A stretch of DNA of 64,000 bases from Streptomyces flaveolus (GTDB taxonomy: Bacteria > Actinomycetota > Actinomycetes > Streptomycetales > Streptomycetaceae): positions 1 to 64,000 of the forward strand of contig NZ_JNWV01000023.1 of the NCBI RefSeq assembly GCF_000716535.1, in the 5' to 3' direction. Below the pieces are notes generated by a model. The model had not been told where the DNA came from and ran no database searches. It was given only the letters and a program-made list of their open reading frames with translations. Both the position numbers and the translations under genes were made by a program. Below, piece after piece: positions 9,280 to 18,449 of this stretch (within the stretch, counting starts at the first letter, position 1; every line of letters begins with the position of its first letter).

Positions 9280-9313
9280 ATCCATTGACGTGAAGTTGAC
9301 GTGCGTGTAACAC
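9280..9313 (+). promoter_or_regulatory. TTGACG direct-repeat site 2 with likely promoter of importer operon
   Basis: ATCCATTGACG followed by GTTGACG repeats site 1 with the same 11-bp spacing (9285 and 9296). Taking 9285-9290 as a -35 element, TAACAC at 9308-9313 lies 17 bp away as a weak -10. That predicts transcription starting near 9320, almost on an ATG at 9322. A regulator bound to the repeats would overlap the -35 region. Confidence 0.45.
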
Positions 9314-9408
9314 TCCCTTTCATGGCGCAGGGACCACTATTTCCGCAGCCCTCCACACGTCTCAGCGGCTCCAGGCCGCGAAACACCGTGCTTCACGCTC
9401 GATCCAGC

Positions 9409-10704
9409 ATGACGGATCTTGTCGAGTCTTTCATTTGGGCGTCACAGCGAGCCCGGGAGTGGGTGCAGACCGGACGGCGCGCGGACTTCCTGCCGAGCTA
9501 CTGGGCGGGCCTCACCGACCGGCCGATGTTCTACTCACGGGATCTGGCCCACCAGATGCTCGGCGGCCACCTCCTCGGCCTCGACACCGAGAACCTGGCG
9601 ATGCTCCGGCACTTCGCCGCCTCCGCCACCGAGCGGCGCGGCTGGTACCCGTTGTGGGCGTTCCTGTTCGACGGCACACCCGCGGCCATCGACTACCACG
9701 ACGACGACGACTTCGTCCGCGAGATCCCGGCGCCGTTCGAGCTGGTGGAGAAGGCCGTCGAGCAGTACCGCTGGACGCGCGACGAGCGGTTCCTGCGGAC
9801 GCCGGAGATCTCCTCGTTCATCCGCACCACTCTGACCTCGTTCGTGCAGGCCCACGACCCACTGGGCACCGGAGTAGCCGGTGAGCGCGGCAGCGGCCAG
9901 ATCTTTCAGGGCACGGCCACGTACAACGAGGTGGAACATCCGCCGCACCTGCTGGTGGCGGCCGACGGCATCGCCAGCCAGTGGGCGGCCCACGCCGCGC
10001 TCGCGGGGGTCGCGGCCGATGCCGCGCTGGACCCGGAGTTCGCGCGCTGGAACGCCGAACGGGCGACGGTTCTGGAAACCGAGTTCGCCGAGGGCTGGTG
10101 GCTGGCGGAACACGAGCACTACACGGCCGGCTTCACCCGCGAGGGGCCGGTCAGCGGATTCGGGCTGGAGAGCACGTGGTTCCCGGCGGTCAAGGGCCTC
10201 ATGCGGCCCGGCGACCGGGGAACCGCCCACCTGGACTTCCTCAGCGCCTGCCTGGAGAAGAGCCCGCCGCACAACATCGAAGCCTTCACCTACCTGCCCG
10301 AGGCGTATCTGCGTTACGGGCGTGACGAGGAAGCCCTTCGGTGGATCCGGTTCCTGGCGGAATCCCGCGCGGACTACCCGGAGGTGCCGTTCACTCATGT
10401 CGCCCACATCGCGACCGGCCTGACCGGCCTGAGCGTAGGACCACGCGACGGCGACGTACGCACCCGTTCGCACATCCCGGCGGACGCCTGGCTGGAGGTC
10501 GACCAGATCGCCGCCGGCACCTCGACCATCGGTGTCCGCCACGAGGGACACGAGGCGAGCGAACTGTGGGTGACCGCCGGCAGCGGCGTCACCTGGACCA
10601 GCACCTGGCCGGACGGCCGCACCACCCGGGTGGACGTCCCCGTCGGCGGACGGGTGCGCGTCACCGCCGACGCTGACACCACCGCGACTCCTCTACGGAA
10701 ATGA
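9409..10704 (+). CDS. Putative (alpha/alpha)6-barrel glycoside hydrolase, family unassigned
   Basis: A 431-residue soluble protein rich in Trp, Tyr, Asp and Glu. Spaced aromatic and acidic motifs (MFYSRDLAHQMLGGHLLGLD, GWYPLWAF, FGLESTWFPAVKG, NIEAFTYLPEAYLRYG) resemble six-hairpin glycosidases. The last 80 residues look like a small beta domain. I cannot place it in a numbered GH family. It is the first gene of the importer operon, so it probably processes the imported sugar. No ribosome binding site precedes the chosen ATG; a start at 9322, nearly leaderless from the predicted promoter, would add 29 residues of low protein character. Confidence 0.6.
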   Translation: MTDLVESFIWASQRAREWVQTGRRADFLPSYWAGLTDRPMFYSRDLAHQMLGGHLLGLDTENLAMLRHFAASATERRGWYPLWAFLFDGTPAAIDYHDDDDFVREIPAPFELVEKAVEQYRWTRDERFLRTPEISSFIRTTLTSFVQAHDPLGTGVAGERGSGQIFQGTATYNEVEHPPHLLVAADGIASQWAAHAALAGVAADAALDPEFARWNAERATVLETEFAEGWWLAEHEHYTAGFTREGPVSGFGLESTWFPAVKGLMRPGDRGTAHLDFLSACLEKSPPHNIEAFTYLPEAYLRYGRDEEALRWIRFLAESRADYPEVPFTHVAHIATGLTGLSVGPRDGDVRTRSHIPADAWLEVDQIAAGTSTIGVRHEGHEASELWVTAGSGVTWTSTWPDGRTTRVDVPVGGRVRVTADADTTATPLRK

Positions 10705-10753
10705 ACCGCAACACCTCCCCAACGGCACCGAATCGAACGACAAGGACCTTCCC

Positions 10754-12013
10754 GTGTTGAGAACCGCAGTGACAGCCGCCATAGTCGTCGGCTGCATGGC
10801 CTCCCTCGCCGCGTGCAGCAACGAGAGCGGGGCCACCCCTGGAGACAGCGGCGACGATTCCGCGTCCATCTCGTTCGCCTATTGGGGCAGCAACGAGGAG
10901 AACGCGACGATCAAGAGCATGGTCGCCGCCTTCGAGAGGGCCCACCCCGACATCCACGTCGAAGCCAACTGGATCCAGAGCGACTACGAGCAGAAGCTCC
11001 AGACGTCCATCGCCGGCGGTGACGCCCCCACCGTGGCCGCGATCTCCAACACCTCGCTGCCGAGCTTCTTCACCGTCTTCAAACCGGTCACCGTCGACAA
11101 GAGCGCGTACTACTCCCCGGCCGTCGCCAAGGCGGGCAACGTCGACGGCACCGACTACGCCGTTCCATTCGTGGCCAAGAGCAAGGTCATGGCCATCGAC
11201 AAGACCAGCTTCACCAAGGCCGGCCTCCCGGTGCCCTCGGGCACGACGCCGCTCAGCACCCGGGACTTCGTCGCCGCCGCGAGGAAGATGACCAGCGGCT
11301 CCGGATCGTCCAAGGTCTACGGCTCCGCACCTCTGTGGTACGACGGATGGCTGTTGGCCGACGGGGGCTCCTACTACAACGCCGACGGCACGAAGTGCAC
11401 GATGGGCGACGCGGCGGGAATCCGGGCCGCGAAGACCGTGGTCGACTCGGTGAAGCCCAACGGCTTCACACCGACCTCGATCGCCGCCCAGGGCCAGGAC
11501 ATGTTCCAGTGGCTGGCACAGGGGAAGGTCGCGACGCTGCCCGACTTCGGCCCCTGGAACATCTCGAAGTTCGCCGCGCTGGACTCTTCCCGCTTCGCTC
11601 TCGTCCCCATGCCGGGCCGCGGTGAGCCCATGGAGGTCGACGGCCTCGGCATCGCCAAGAGCGCGAGCGCCGCGCAGGTCAAGTCCGCCGAGACCTTCAC
11701 GAAGTTCATGAGCACCGACCCGGCCGCCCAGAACCTGCTGGCGTCCAAGAAGTCCGCGTTGGGCGTGCCCGTGGTCGACGACTCGCTCGCCGCCTTCAAG
11801 TCCGCCGCGCCCAAGGCCAATCTCCAGGCGTTCGTCGACGCCGTCGAGCACGCGGTGACCACCCCGTATGTGAAGAACAAGGTCCAGATCGAGAGCACCT
11901 TCTCGACCGCGCTGAACTCCCGCACCGCGATCGGGACCGGCCACGAGGACCCGGCGACCGTGCTGCCGCAGCTTCAGGACAAGTGCCAGCAGATGCTCGA
12001 CGCGACCAAGTAA
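10754..12013 (+). CDS. Sugar ABC transporter substrate-binding lipoprotein
   Basis: A 419-residue solute-binding protein of the extracellular family 1 (maltose-binding-like) type. A signal peptide ends in the lipobox LAAC with the lipidated cysteine at C21, followed by a Ser/Asp-rich linker. The mature domain starts with ISFAYWGSNEEN, typical for this group. It would capture oligosaccharide outside the membrane and hand it to the two permeases downstream. AAGGA sits 6 nt before the GTG start. No ATPase is encoded here, so a shared MsiK-type ATPase elsewhere is likely, as is common for Streptomyces sugar importers. Confidence 0.9.
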   Translation: MLRTAVTAAIVVGCMASLAACSNESGATPGDSGDDSASISFAYWGSNEENATIKSMVAAFERAHPDIHVEANWIQSDYEQKLQTSIAGGDAPTVAAISNTSLPSFFTVFKPVTVDKSAYYSPAVAKAGNVDGTDYAVPFVAKSKVMAIDKTSFTKAGLPVPSGTTPLSTRDFVAAARKMTSGSGSSKVYGSAPLWYDGWLLADGGSYYNADGTKCTMGDAAGIRAAKTVVDSVKPNGFTPTSIAAQGQDMFQWLAQGKVATLPDFGPWNISKFAALDSSRFALVPMPGRGEPMEVDGLGIAKSASAAQVKSAETFTKFMSTDPAAQNLLASKKSALGVPVVDDSLAAFKSAAPKANLQAFVDAVEHAVTTPYVKNKVQIESTFSTALNSRTAIGTGHEDPATVLPQLQDKCQQMLDATK

Positions 12014-12062
12014 CCCCTAGGCGGACGGCCGCGAGCGGCACCGAGAAGGACCGATCCTCAAC

Positions 12063-13124
12063 ATGTCAGAGATAGTGAAGGGCCTGGAGGGCCTCCTCGC
12101 ACGGTTCCACCTGGATGTGGCACTCCAGCCCATCGTCGCCTTCGTCATCATGGTGGCCGTCGTCTTCGGGCTTCTCGGGGCCGCCATGTGGCTCGCCGTG
12201 AGACGAAGGTGGATCGGTCGCGCGACCGCGGCGTTCTGGCTCTTCGTCTCCCCCTGGATCGTCGGCTTCCTGCTCTTCACGGGCGGTCCGATGGTCTACT
12301 CCCTGCTCCTGTCGTTCACCCACTGGGATCTGCTGAGCCCGGCGAAGTTCGCCGGGCTCGCCAACTACCGGCAGGCGCTGCACGACCCGGATGTCGGACA
12401 GGCCGTCAAGGTCACTCTGCTGTACGCGGTGCTCAGCGTCCCGGCGCAGACGGTGCTGTCGCTCGCGGTGGCGCTGCTGATGAACGTGAAAGTCAGCGGC
12501 ATCCATGTGTTCCGCACCATCTGGTATCTGCCCTCCCTCGTGAGCGGGGTCGCCCAGACCGTGCTGTTCATCTGGGTGTTCAACCCCGAACACGGCCTGG
12601 TCAACGGGGTGCTCCGGGCGCTGGGTGTCGAGGGTCCGAAGTGGCTCTTCGACCCTGACTGGGCGCTGTCGGCGGTCGTCCTCATGAGCCTGTGGACCGT
12701 CGGCGGAAACATGATCATCTATCTGGCAGGGCTTCAGGACATACCGTCCGAACTCTACGAGGCGGCCGCACTCGACGGCGCCGGCCGCCTCCGCGTCCTA
12801 TGGAACATCACCATTCCGCAGATCAGCCCGGTCATCTTCTTCAACGTGGTGACAGGACTCATCTACGCGATGCAGACCTTCACCCAGGGCTACGTCATCA
12901 CCCAGAACGGCGGCGGCCCCTCCAACTCCCTGCTGTTCTACGTCGTGTACCTGTACCAGAACGCGTTCAAGTTCTTCCAGATGGGCTATGCCTCGGCCCT
13001 CGCCTGGATCCTCTTCCTCATGATCATGGTGCTCACGGCGATCGTCTTCCGGGGCAGCAGTTTCTGGGTCTACTACGAATCCCAGCGTCCCAAGGAAGGG
13101 AGGCGGCGTGTCCGCGCCAAGTAA
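12063..13124 (+). CDS. Sugar ABC transporter permease, MalF/UgpA type
   Basis: A 353-residue inner-membrane protein with about seven predicted hydrophobic helices. An extra N-terminal helix (residues 20-45) precedes the core. The ATPase-contacting EAA loop is EAAALDGAGRLRVLWNITIP near residue 233. It pairs with the next gene to form the transmembrane channel. GAGAAGGA lies upstream of the ATG, and the 3' end overlaps the next gene by 17 nt, indicating translational coupling. Confidence 0.9.
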   Translation: MSEIVKGLEGLLARFHLDVALQPIVAFVIMVAVVFGLLGAAMWLAVRRRWIGRATAAFWLFVSPWIVGFLLFTGGPMVYSLLLSFTHWDLLSPAKFAGLANYRQALHDPDVGQAVKVTLLYAVLSVPAQTVLSLAVALLMNVKVSGIHVFRTIWYLPSLVSGVAQTVLFIWVFNPEHGLVNGVLRALGVEGPKWLFDPDWALSAVVLMSLWTVGGNMIIYLAGLQDIPSELYEAAALDGAGRLRVLWNITIPQISPVIFFNVVTGLIYAMQTFTQGYVITQNGGGPSNSLLFYVVYLYQNAFKFFQMGYASALAWILFLMIMVLTAIVFRGSSFWVYYESQRPKEGRRRVRAK

Positions 13125-14001
13125 GACGATGCCTCGCGCACGGGCCGAAAGGACCGCGCACGACCGGCGATCGCGGCACGACGGGACGCCGGCCGCGCGC
13201 TACACCGCGCTCGCCGTTCTCGTCGTGGGCTCGGTCGTGTTCGTCTACCCCTTCCTCTGGATGATCGCGACGGCGCTGCGCACACCGGAAGGTGTCTCCA
13301 GCGGGGGAATCGCGTTGTGGCCCGTCCAGTGGCAGTGGTCGAACTTCTCCAGCGGCCTCGACTCGTTCCCTTTCTGGCGGTACTTCCGCAACTCGCTGCT
13401 CAGCACCCTGGTGCCGGTGGTGGCGGTCGTCTACTCGTCGTCACTGGTGGGTTTCGCGTTCGCGCGGATCCGGGCCCGCGGTTCGAACGTGCTGTTCGGG
13501 ATCGTGCTGGCGACTCTTCTGCTGCCGCAGGAGGTGACGATCGTTCCGCAGTTCATCCTGTTCAAGAACCTCGACATGATGAACACGTTGTGGCCGATCA
13601 TCGTGCCCACCTTCTTCGGGTCGGCCTTCTTCATCTTCCTGTTCCGCCAGTTCTACCTGCGGCTGCCGGAATCACTGACGGACGCCGCCATCCTCGACGG
13701 CGCCGGATGGTTCCGCATCTGGTGGTCGGTCTACCTACCGCTGTCGCGCCCGGTGCTGATCGCGACCGCGGTCCTGCAGTTCATGTCGTACTGGAACAAC
13801 TTCTTCCAGGCCGCGATCTACATCACCGACGACAAGTGGAAGACGCTGCCGCTGGCACTCGCCGGATTCCAGTCGGTGAACGGCACCAACACACCACTGC
13901 TCATGGCCACGACCGTCGTCGTGACCCTGCCCTGCGCACTGATCTTCTTCCTCGCACAACGCCACATCATCGGCGGAATCTCCTTCTCTGGAAACAAATG
14001 A
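13108..14001 (+). CDS. Sugar ABC transporter permease, MalG/UgpE type
   Basis: A 297-residue partner permease with six hydrophobic helices. The EAA loop is DAAILDGAGWFRIWWSVYLP near residue 192. A polar N-terminus of about 30 residues precedes the first helix. GGGAGG 4 nt before the GTG supports the start inside the end of the preceding gene. Its own stop codon overlaps the ATG of the alpha-galactosidase-like gene, so importer and enzyme are made together. Confidence 0.9.
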   Translation: MSAPSKTMPRARAERTAHDRRSRHDGTPAARYTALAVLVVGSVVFVYPFLWMIATALRTPEGVSSGGIALWPVQWQWSNFSSGLDSFPFWRYFRNSLLSTLVPVVAVVYSSSLVGFAFARIRARGSNVLFGIVLATLLLPQEVTIVPQFILFKNLDMMNTLWPIIVPTFFGSAFFIFLFRQFYLRLPESLTDAAILDGAGWFRIWWSVYLPLSRPVLIATAVLQFMSYWNNFFQAAIYITDDKWKTLPLALAGFQSVNGTNTPLLMATTVVVTLPCALIFFLAQRHIIGGISFSGNK

Positions 14002-15797
14002 CTGACACTCGATCCCTGGCACCGGCGTCCTTCTGGGTGCCCGGGCGGGACCACGCCCCACCGCAGGAACCCGTGCTCCTGGGCGCGACCGCGGCGGCAT
14101 GCGGGCTTCGGCTCCAGGCGACCGACACCGCACAGGCGACCGAAAGGGACGCCGGGGTGTGGGAGGTCTCGTTCCGCACCGGCCGTGCCGCGCTGGAGCT
14201 GACCGTCCTGATCCCGGCGGCGGACGCGGTCACCTGGTGGCGTCCGGGCAGCACCGCGCCACACGCCACGATCCCGCCGTCCTGGGGAGACCCGGCCGAC
14301 ACCACGGCGCTCGCCGGCATCCCCATCGGTGCCCTGCTGGTGCGCCAGGACCGGACCGGTCTCGTCTACGCGCTCGACGCGGGCAGCCACCGCACCTCCG
14401 TGCGGGCCGGACTGGTCGAGGAAAGCGCGGACTTCGCGGTCATGGTGACCGTGGAGGACGCCCCGCCCGGCGAGGAGATCCGGCTGCTGCTCGACGTCTC
14501 CGGCCGCCGTTTCGCCGAGGCCGTACCGGACACCGGGCGCTGGCTGCAACGGGACAGCGTGCCGGCGGTGGCACCCGGCGCGGAGGACGCGGTGCTGTGC
14601 ACCTGGTATTTCGCCCACCAGGACGTCACGGCCGCGGCAGTACTGGCCCAGGCCGACCGCGCCGCCGCGCTCGGTTTCGGCGTGGTCATCGTGGACGACG
14701 GCTGGCAGACCACGTCCCTGGCCCGCGGCTACGGCTCGTGCGGCGACTGGGAGGCGGCCGCGGAGAAGTTCCCCGATCCGGCCGGCATGATCGCCGATCT
14801 CCGCGCGCGGGGACTGCGCACCATGTGGTGGGTGGGCACCCCATTCCTGGGGTTCAGCGCACGCGCTCGTGATGCCGGTCTCGCCACGCGGTACGAGGAG
14901 ACCGAACTCGACACGGCGGTCCTCGACCCGCGGGACGAAGCCACACGTCGCCACCTCGTGGAGCGCATCCGTGACCTCGTGGTGAAGACCGGCGCGGACG
15001 GCGTCAAGCTCGACTTCCTCGAACGGTTCGGCACGCCGGTGGCGGACGATCCGTCGCCCCACTCCCCCGTGGCGGCGACCGTGCGGTTGCTCGCGGAGAT
15101 CACGGACGCCATCGGGGAAGCCGGTCCCCAGCCGCTGATCGAGTTCCGGGAGCCGTACGTGCACCCGGCCGTCGGCCGGTTCGCCACCATGCTCCGCGTG
15201 GGTGACTGCCCGCTGAGCGCGACCCAGAACCGGGTCGGCATCATCGACCTGCGCATGGCCCGGCCCGGCACGCCGATCCACAGCGACCCGATCATGTGGG
15301 CCGCGGACGACACCGCCGAGCGCGTCGCACACCACCTGATCAACGCGCTGTTCGGTGTCCCGCAGGTGTCCGTGGACCTCGTACGGCTCGACGACGCGCC
15401 GTCGGACGCGCTGGCGTTCTGGCTGCGCGTGTGGCGCGTGTACCGGCAGACGCTGCTCCACGGCGAACTGCTCCCCGAGCGGCCCGACCTGCTCTACCCT
15501 CTGATCGCCGCCCACGACGGCGACCGACACGTCGTCGCCCGCTACGCGCCGCAGGCGGTGACCCTGCCGAAGGGACCGTGGCGTGAGGTACTGATCGCCA
15601 ACGCGGACGACAGCGCGCCGCTGGTGGTCAACGACGCGTTCCCGATGAGCGTCCGGCTGGAGATCTGGGACGCGCGTGGCCGTCGAACCCACCGGTCGCT
15701 CGCGGAGCTGGCGTCCGGGCCGTCGGTCCTCCCGGTGCCTTCCGGTGGTCTGGCCCGTCTCAGCCACCCGGACCTCGACCCAGGCCCGGAACTGTGA
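13998..15797 (+). CDS. GH36-like (clan GH-D) alpha-galactosidase
   Basis: A 599-residue enzyme with an N-terminal beta domain and a TIM barrel. Barrel landmarks are VIVDDGWQ (D233, D234), the KFPDP.GM....R..GL segment, the nucleophile motif GVKLDFLE with D339, and LRVGDCP with D403 as the likely acid/base. These match the GH27/GH36 clan that hydrolyses alpha-galactosides by a retaining mechanism. No signal peptide is present, so it acts in the cytoplasm. Its ATG overlaps the permease stop in an ATGA junction. Raffinose-type or blood-group-type substrates cannot be told apart from sequence alone. Confidence 0.78.
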   Translation: MTDTRSLAPASFWVPGRDHAPPQEPVLLGATAAACGLRLQATDTAQATERDAGVWEVSFRTGRAALELTVLIPAADAVTWWRPGSTAPHATIPPSWGDPADTTALAGIPIGALLVRQDRTGLVYALDAGSHRTSVRAGLVEESADFAVMVTVEDAPPGEEIRLLLDVSGRRFAEAVPDTGRWLQRDSVPAVAPGAEDAVLCTWYFAHQDVTAAAVLAQADRAAALGFGVVIVDDGWQTTSLARGYGSCGDWEAAAEKFPDPAGMIADLRARGLRTMWWVGTPFLGFSARARDAGLATRYEETELDTAVLDPRDEATRRHLVERIRDLVVKTGADGVKLDFLERFGTPVADDPSPHSPVAATVRLLAEITDAIGEAGPQPLIEFREPYVHPAVGRFATMLRVGDCPLSATQNRVGIIDLRMARPGTPIHSDPIMWAADDTAERVAHHLINALFGVPQVSVDLVRLDDAPSDALAFWLRVWRVYRQTLLHGELLPERPDLLYPLIAAHDGDRHVVARYAPQAVTLPKGPWREVLIANADDSAPLVVNDAFPMSVRLEIWDARGRRTHRSLAELASGPSVLPVPSGGLARLSHPDLDPGPEL

Positions 15798-16228
15798 CGG
15801 CGGGTGGACCCTGCCGCCGGCCGCGCAGCGGGACTCCACCTTCACCTGCCTGGGCGCAGTGCCCTCGTCCGGCCGGGCCGACCCCTCAGACGGCATGCGC
15901 GGGCGACGGGGTCGGCCGGGCGGACCCGCTCCCGCCGTGGAGCGGGTCGGGGCGATCGATCATCCCGTGGCCGTACGCGGCTCACGCCGGCACCGTCACC
16001 CGTCCGGCCGTCATGTCATTCGCCCGGTCCTCGGGCAGGGCGCACCGGCCCCGGGCCGTCGGCAAGCGCCTGTCCGGCCGCCACGGCGCACCGGCTGGAG
16101 GGACCCGTCCGCCTTGTTCGAATTGACGCCGGGCTGCCGCGGGCTCGTACTGAACACGACGGGCTCTTGGCAAAAGTTTCCCCGTCAACTTCCATCCTCC
16201 GCAACATCTCCCCTCTCTGGGAGTCACC
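15798..16228. other. Intergenic region between glycosidase locus and metalloprotease gene
   Basis: It contains the operon terminator at 15923-15948. No gene is supported. Just before the metalloprotease ATG, GGGAG acts as ribosome binding site, and an isolated TTGACG box lies at 16126-16131. Confidence 0.5.
15923..15948 (+). terminator. Hairpin terminator of importer operon
   Basis: GACCCGCTCC and GGAGCGGGTC form a perfect 10-bp stem with a 6-nt loop, 125 nt after the alpha-galactosidase-like stop codon. No U-tract follows. Confidence 0.65.
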
Positions 16229-17662
16229 ATGACGGTGCAGCAACAGACAGCGACGACCCAGACGGTTCTGGTGTACGAGGACGACCCCGGGTTCCCTCCC
16301 CGGGTCAACATGCCGGTACCGCATCCCGTTCCCCAGCTCGACACGCAGCCGTTCCCGACGGCCATCGCGGACACCGCGCCGCAGCCGGACGGTGCCGGGC
16401 CGGGCACCGAGGCGTTCCGCTACTGGGTGGCGGCCGACGCCCTCAGCCGGGCCGCCCAGACCTGGGGGCCGCTGGTTCCCACCGGAACCCAGTGGCACCC
16501 GACGGTCGGTCGCGCCCTCACCGCGCACCTCAACGCGGGAGTCGACCTCAACGCCTTCTACGACCGTAAGGGCCTGTTCTTCTTCCGCAGCACGGTGGCG
16601 GGCGTCACCGTCGCCGCCTGCGAGAGTCCCGAGATCGTCGCGCACGAGACGGGGCACGCGATCCTCGACGCCCTGCGCCCCCAGCTGTTCAACGCCGCGA
16701 GCGCGGAGACAGCCGCCCTGCACGAAGCCTTCGGCGACATCAGCGCGCTGTTGGCCTCGCTCCGGCTGGAACCGCTGCGGATCGCGGTACTGGCCGAGAC
16801 ACAGAGCGACCTGGAGCTGTCCTCGCGGGTGTCGAGGATGGCCGAGCAACTGGGCGCCGCGATCCGGCAGGGCCACCCGAACGCGGTCGACCCCGACTGC
16901 CTGCGCAACATGGCGAACAACTTCTTCTACCGCGACCCGGTCCACCTGCCGCCCAGCGGGCCCGCGAACACGCTGTCCAGCGAACCGCACTCCTTCTCCC
17001 GAGTGTTCAGCGGCGCCTTCCTGAAGATCGTCGCCGGCATCTTCCGCCAGCAGGACCTGCAGGACCAGGCCGGCCTGGCCAGGGCGGCCGAGATCGCGGG
17101 ACAGCTGCTGGTGGACGCCGTCGTGGCCGCGCCCGTGGTGTCCGCGTACTACGCGCAGGTCGCGGGTCACATGATCGCCGCGGACCAGCGCCGCAACGGC
17201 GGCAGATACGGCCCGTCCCTGCGCTCGGCGTTCGTCCGCCACGGCATCCTCGCCCTGGAGGCCGCCACGTCCATCACCGAGCCGGAGGTGGCTCGCCGAG
17301 GCGCCGGAATGGCGGAGGTGACTCCGGGCGGCAGTGAGGAGGAGGGGCTGACGGCCGTCACGGTCCACGGGGCGATGTACGGCATCACCCAGTCCCTCAC
17401 CCTGTCCGCCCCCGCGCAGGAGCGGCGCTTCGGCATCGCGAGCTCCGACCCCGCGGGCGGCTCGGTGCGGCCCTCCGACCCCGAGCAGGTCGCCACGTCG
17501 TACCTGGAGGACCTCTTCAGGCGGGGCCGCGTCCACGTGCCCGAGGAGCACCGGACCGCCGCGGCGTTCGTCGACGACAACCCCGCCCGGCTGAAGACCC
17601 ATGAGATCAGCCGGAGCACGACCGGTGAGGGGCTCGCCCTGGTCCGAAGGTGCTTCGACTGA
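16229..17662 (+). CDS. Zinc metalloprotease of gluzincin (thermolysin-like) type
   Basis: A 477-residue protein. The zinc motif HETGH (H139, E140, H143) sits in VAHETGHAILDALRP. A second conserved helix, ALHEAFGDISAL, supplies E166 as the probable third ligand, as in thermolysin-like gluzincins. There is no signal peptide or membrane segment, unusual for this fold in actinomycetes, where most members are secreted. The N-terminal 60 residues are Pro- and Gln-rich and may be disordered. Substrate and role are unknown. It is convergent with the HAD gene, with 13 bp between their stop codons. Confidence 0.75.
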   Translation: MTVQQQTATTQTVLVYEDDPGFPPRVNMPVPHPVPQLDTQPFPTAIADTAPQPDGAGPGTEAFRYWVAADALSRAAQTWGPLVPTGTQWHPTVGRALTAHLNAGVDLNAFYDRKGLFFFRSTVAGVTVAACESPEIVAHETGHAILDALRPQLFNAASAETAALHEAFGDISALLASLRLEPLRIAVLAETQSDLELSSRVSRMAEQLGAAIRQGHPNAVDPDCLRNMANNFFYRDPVHLPPSGPANTLSSEPHSFSRVFSGAFLKIVAGIFRQQDLQDQAGLARAAEIAGQLLVDAVVAAPVVSAYYAQVAGHMIAADQRRNGGRYGPSLRSAFVRHGILALEAATSITEPEVARRGAGMAEVTPGGSEEEGLTAVTVHGAMYGITQSLTLSAPAQERRFGIASSDPAGGSVRPSDPEQVATSYLEDLFRRGRVHVPEEHRTAAAFVDDNPARLKTHEISRSTTGEGLALVRRCFD

Positions 17663-17675
17663 GTGCTCGTCCGGG

Positions 17676-18449
17676 TCAACGGAAGCGCAGACGGCGGACG
17701 GTGAGCCGTCCGTCGTCCTCGCTCGTGACGACGTGCGTGGTTCGCGGCGTCGGCTCCTCGCCCTCGTACACCGCCTCGCCCCGCGCCAGCAGATCACTGA
17801 TGAACTTCTCGGACGCCCGGCGCTCGGCGTCGTCCACCGGTCCGCTGTCCACCAGTTCTTGCAGGTCCACCGGGAAACCGGCGCGTTCGAGTGCTTCGGT
17901 GCCCCGCGTGGTCACCATCGCGAGCACGAGCCGTTCGGAGACGCGCCGCACGACGACGGCCTCCGTGTCGTTCACGGCTGTGGTCAGCTCGGGCAGGCCC
18001 CGGCCGTCCGGCAGTTCGATCCACGCCCGGTGCACCGGACGGTTCTGAGTCGCGGCGCGGGCGAACACCGGGTCGGCCGCCGTGCGCATCCCCGCCTCGC
18101 GGGCGAACGCGCGCTCCCGGGCGTCCTCGCCCACGAAGACGCAGTCGTCGGCCGTGGCCTCCCCCGCGCCGGCGACCGCCCGGTCGAAGATCCCGCGACC
18201 GTCCTTCGCCCCCCAGTGCACCAGAGCCTCGTCCGCGAACCGGCCGGGGAACGCCTCGTGCAGCGCGGCCGCGGCACGTGACGCGGCGCCGGCGCCCGGT
18301 CCGGGGTCGGAGATGATGCCGGTGCGTACGTCGCGGAGGGCGTCGAGCACGGCCATGACGCGCGGTCGGGGGTGCAGTGTCAGAGAGCCGTCGGGCTCCA
18401 CGCGCGCATCCGCCAGGGTCCCCCCGACGTCGAAGAAGATCACAGGCAT
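17676..18449 (-). CDS. HAD-like hydrolase
   Basis: A 257-residue protein starting MPVIFFDVGGTL, with the nucleophile aspartate at D7. The canonical DxDGT second aspartate is replaced by Gly (DVGGT), a pattern found in some HAD members with altered activity. A conserved GEDARERAFAREAG block provides the metal site. The C-terminal 100 residues (VVVRRVSERLVLAMVTTRG onward) form an extra region I do not recognise. GGGAGG lies 8 nt before the ATG. Function is unknown beyond probable phosphate-ester hydrolysis. Confidence 0.7.
   Translation of the reverse strand: MPVIFFDVGGTLADARVEPDGSLTLHPRPRVMAVLDALRDVRTGIISDPGPGAGAASRAAAALHEAFPGRFADEALVHWGAKDGRGIFDRAVAGAGEATADDCVFVGEDARERAFAREAGMRTAADPVFARAATQNRPVHRAWIELPDGRGLPELTTAVNDTEAVVVRRVSERLVLAMVTTRGTEALERAGFPVDLQELVDSGPVDDAERRASEKFISDLLARGEAVYEGEEPTPRTTHVVTSEDDGRLTVRRLRFR

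Noticed and set aside
15798..16228. Short gene after the importer operon
   Set aside because: Several frames start here, but none has a ribosome site, and the region contains the operon terminator.
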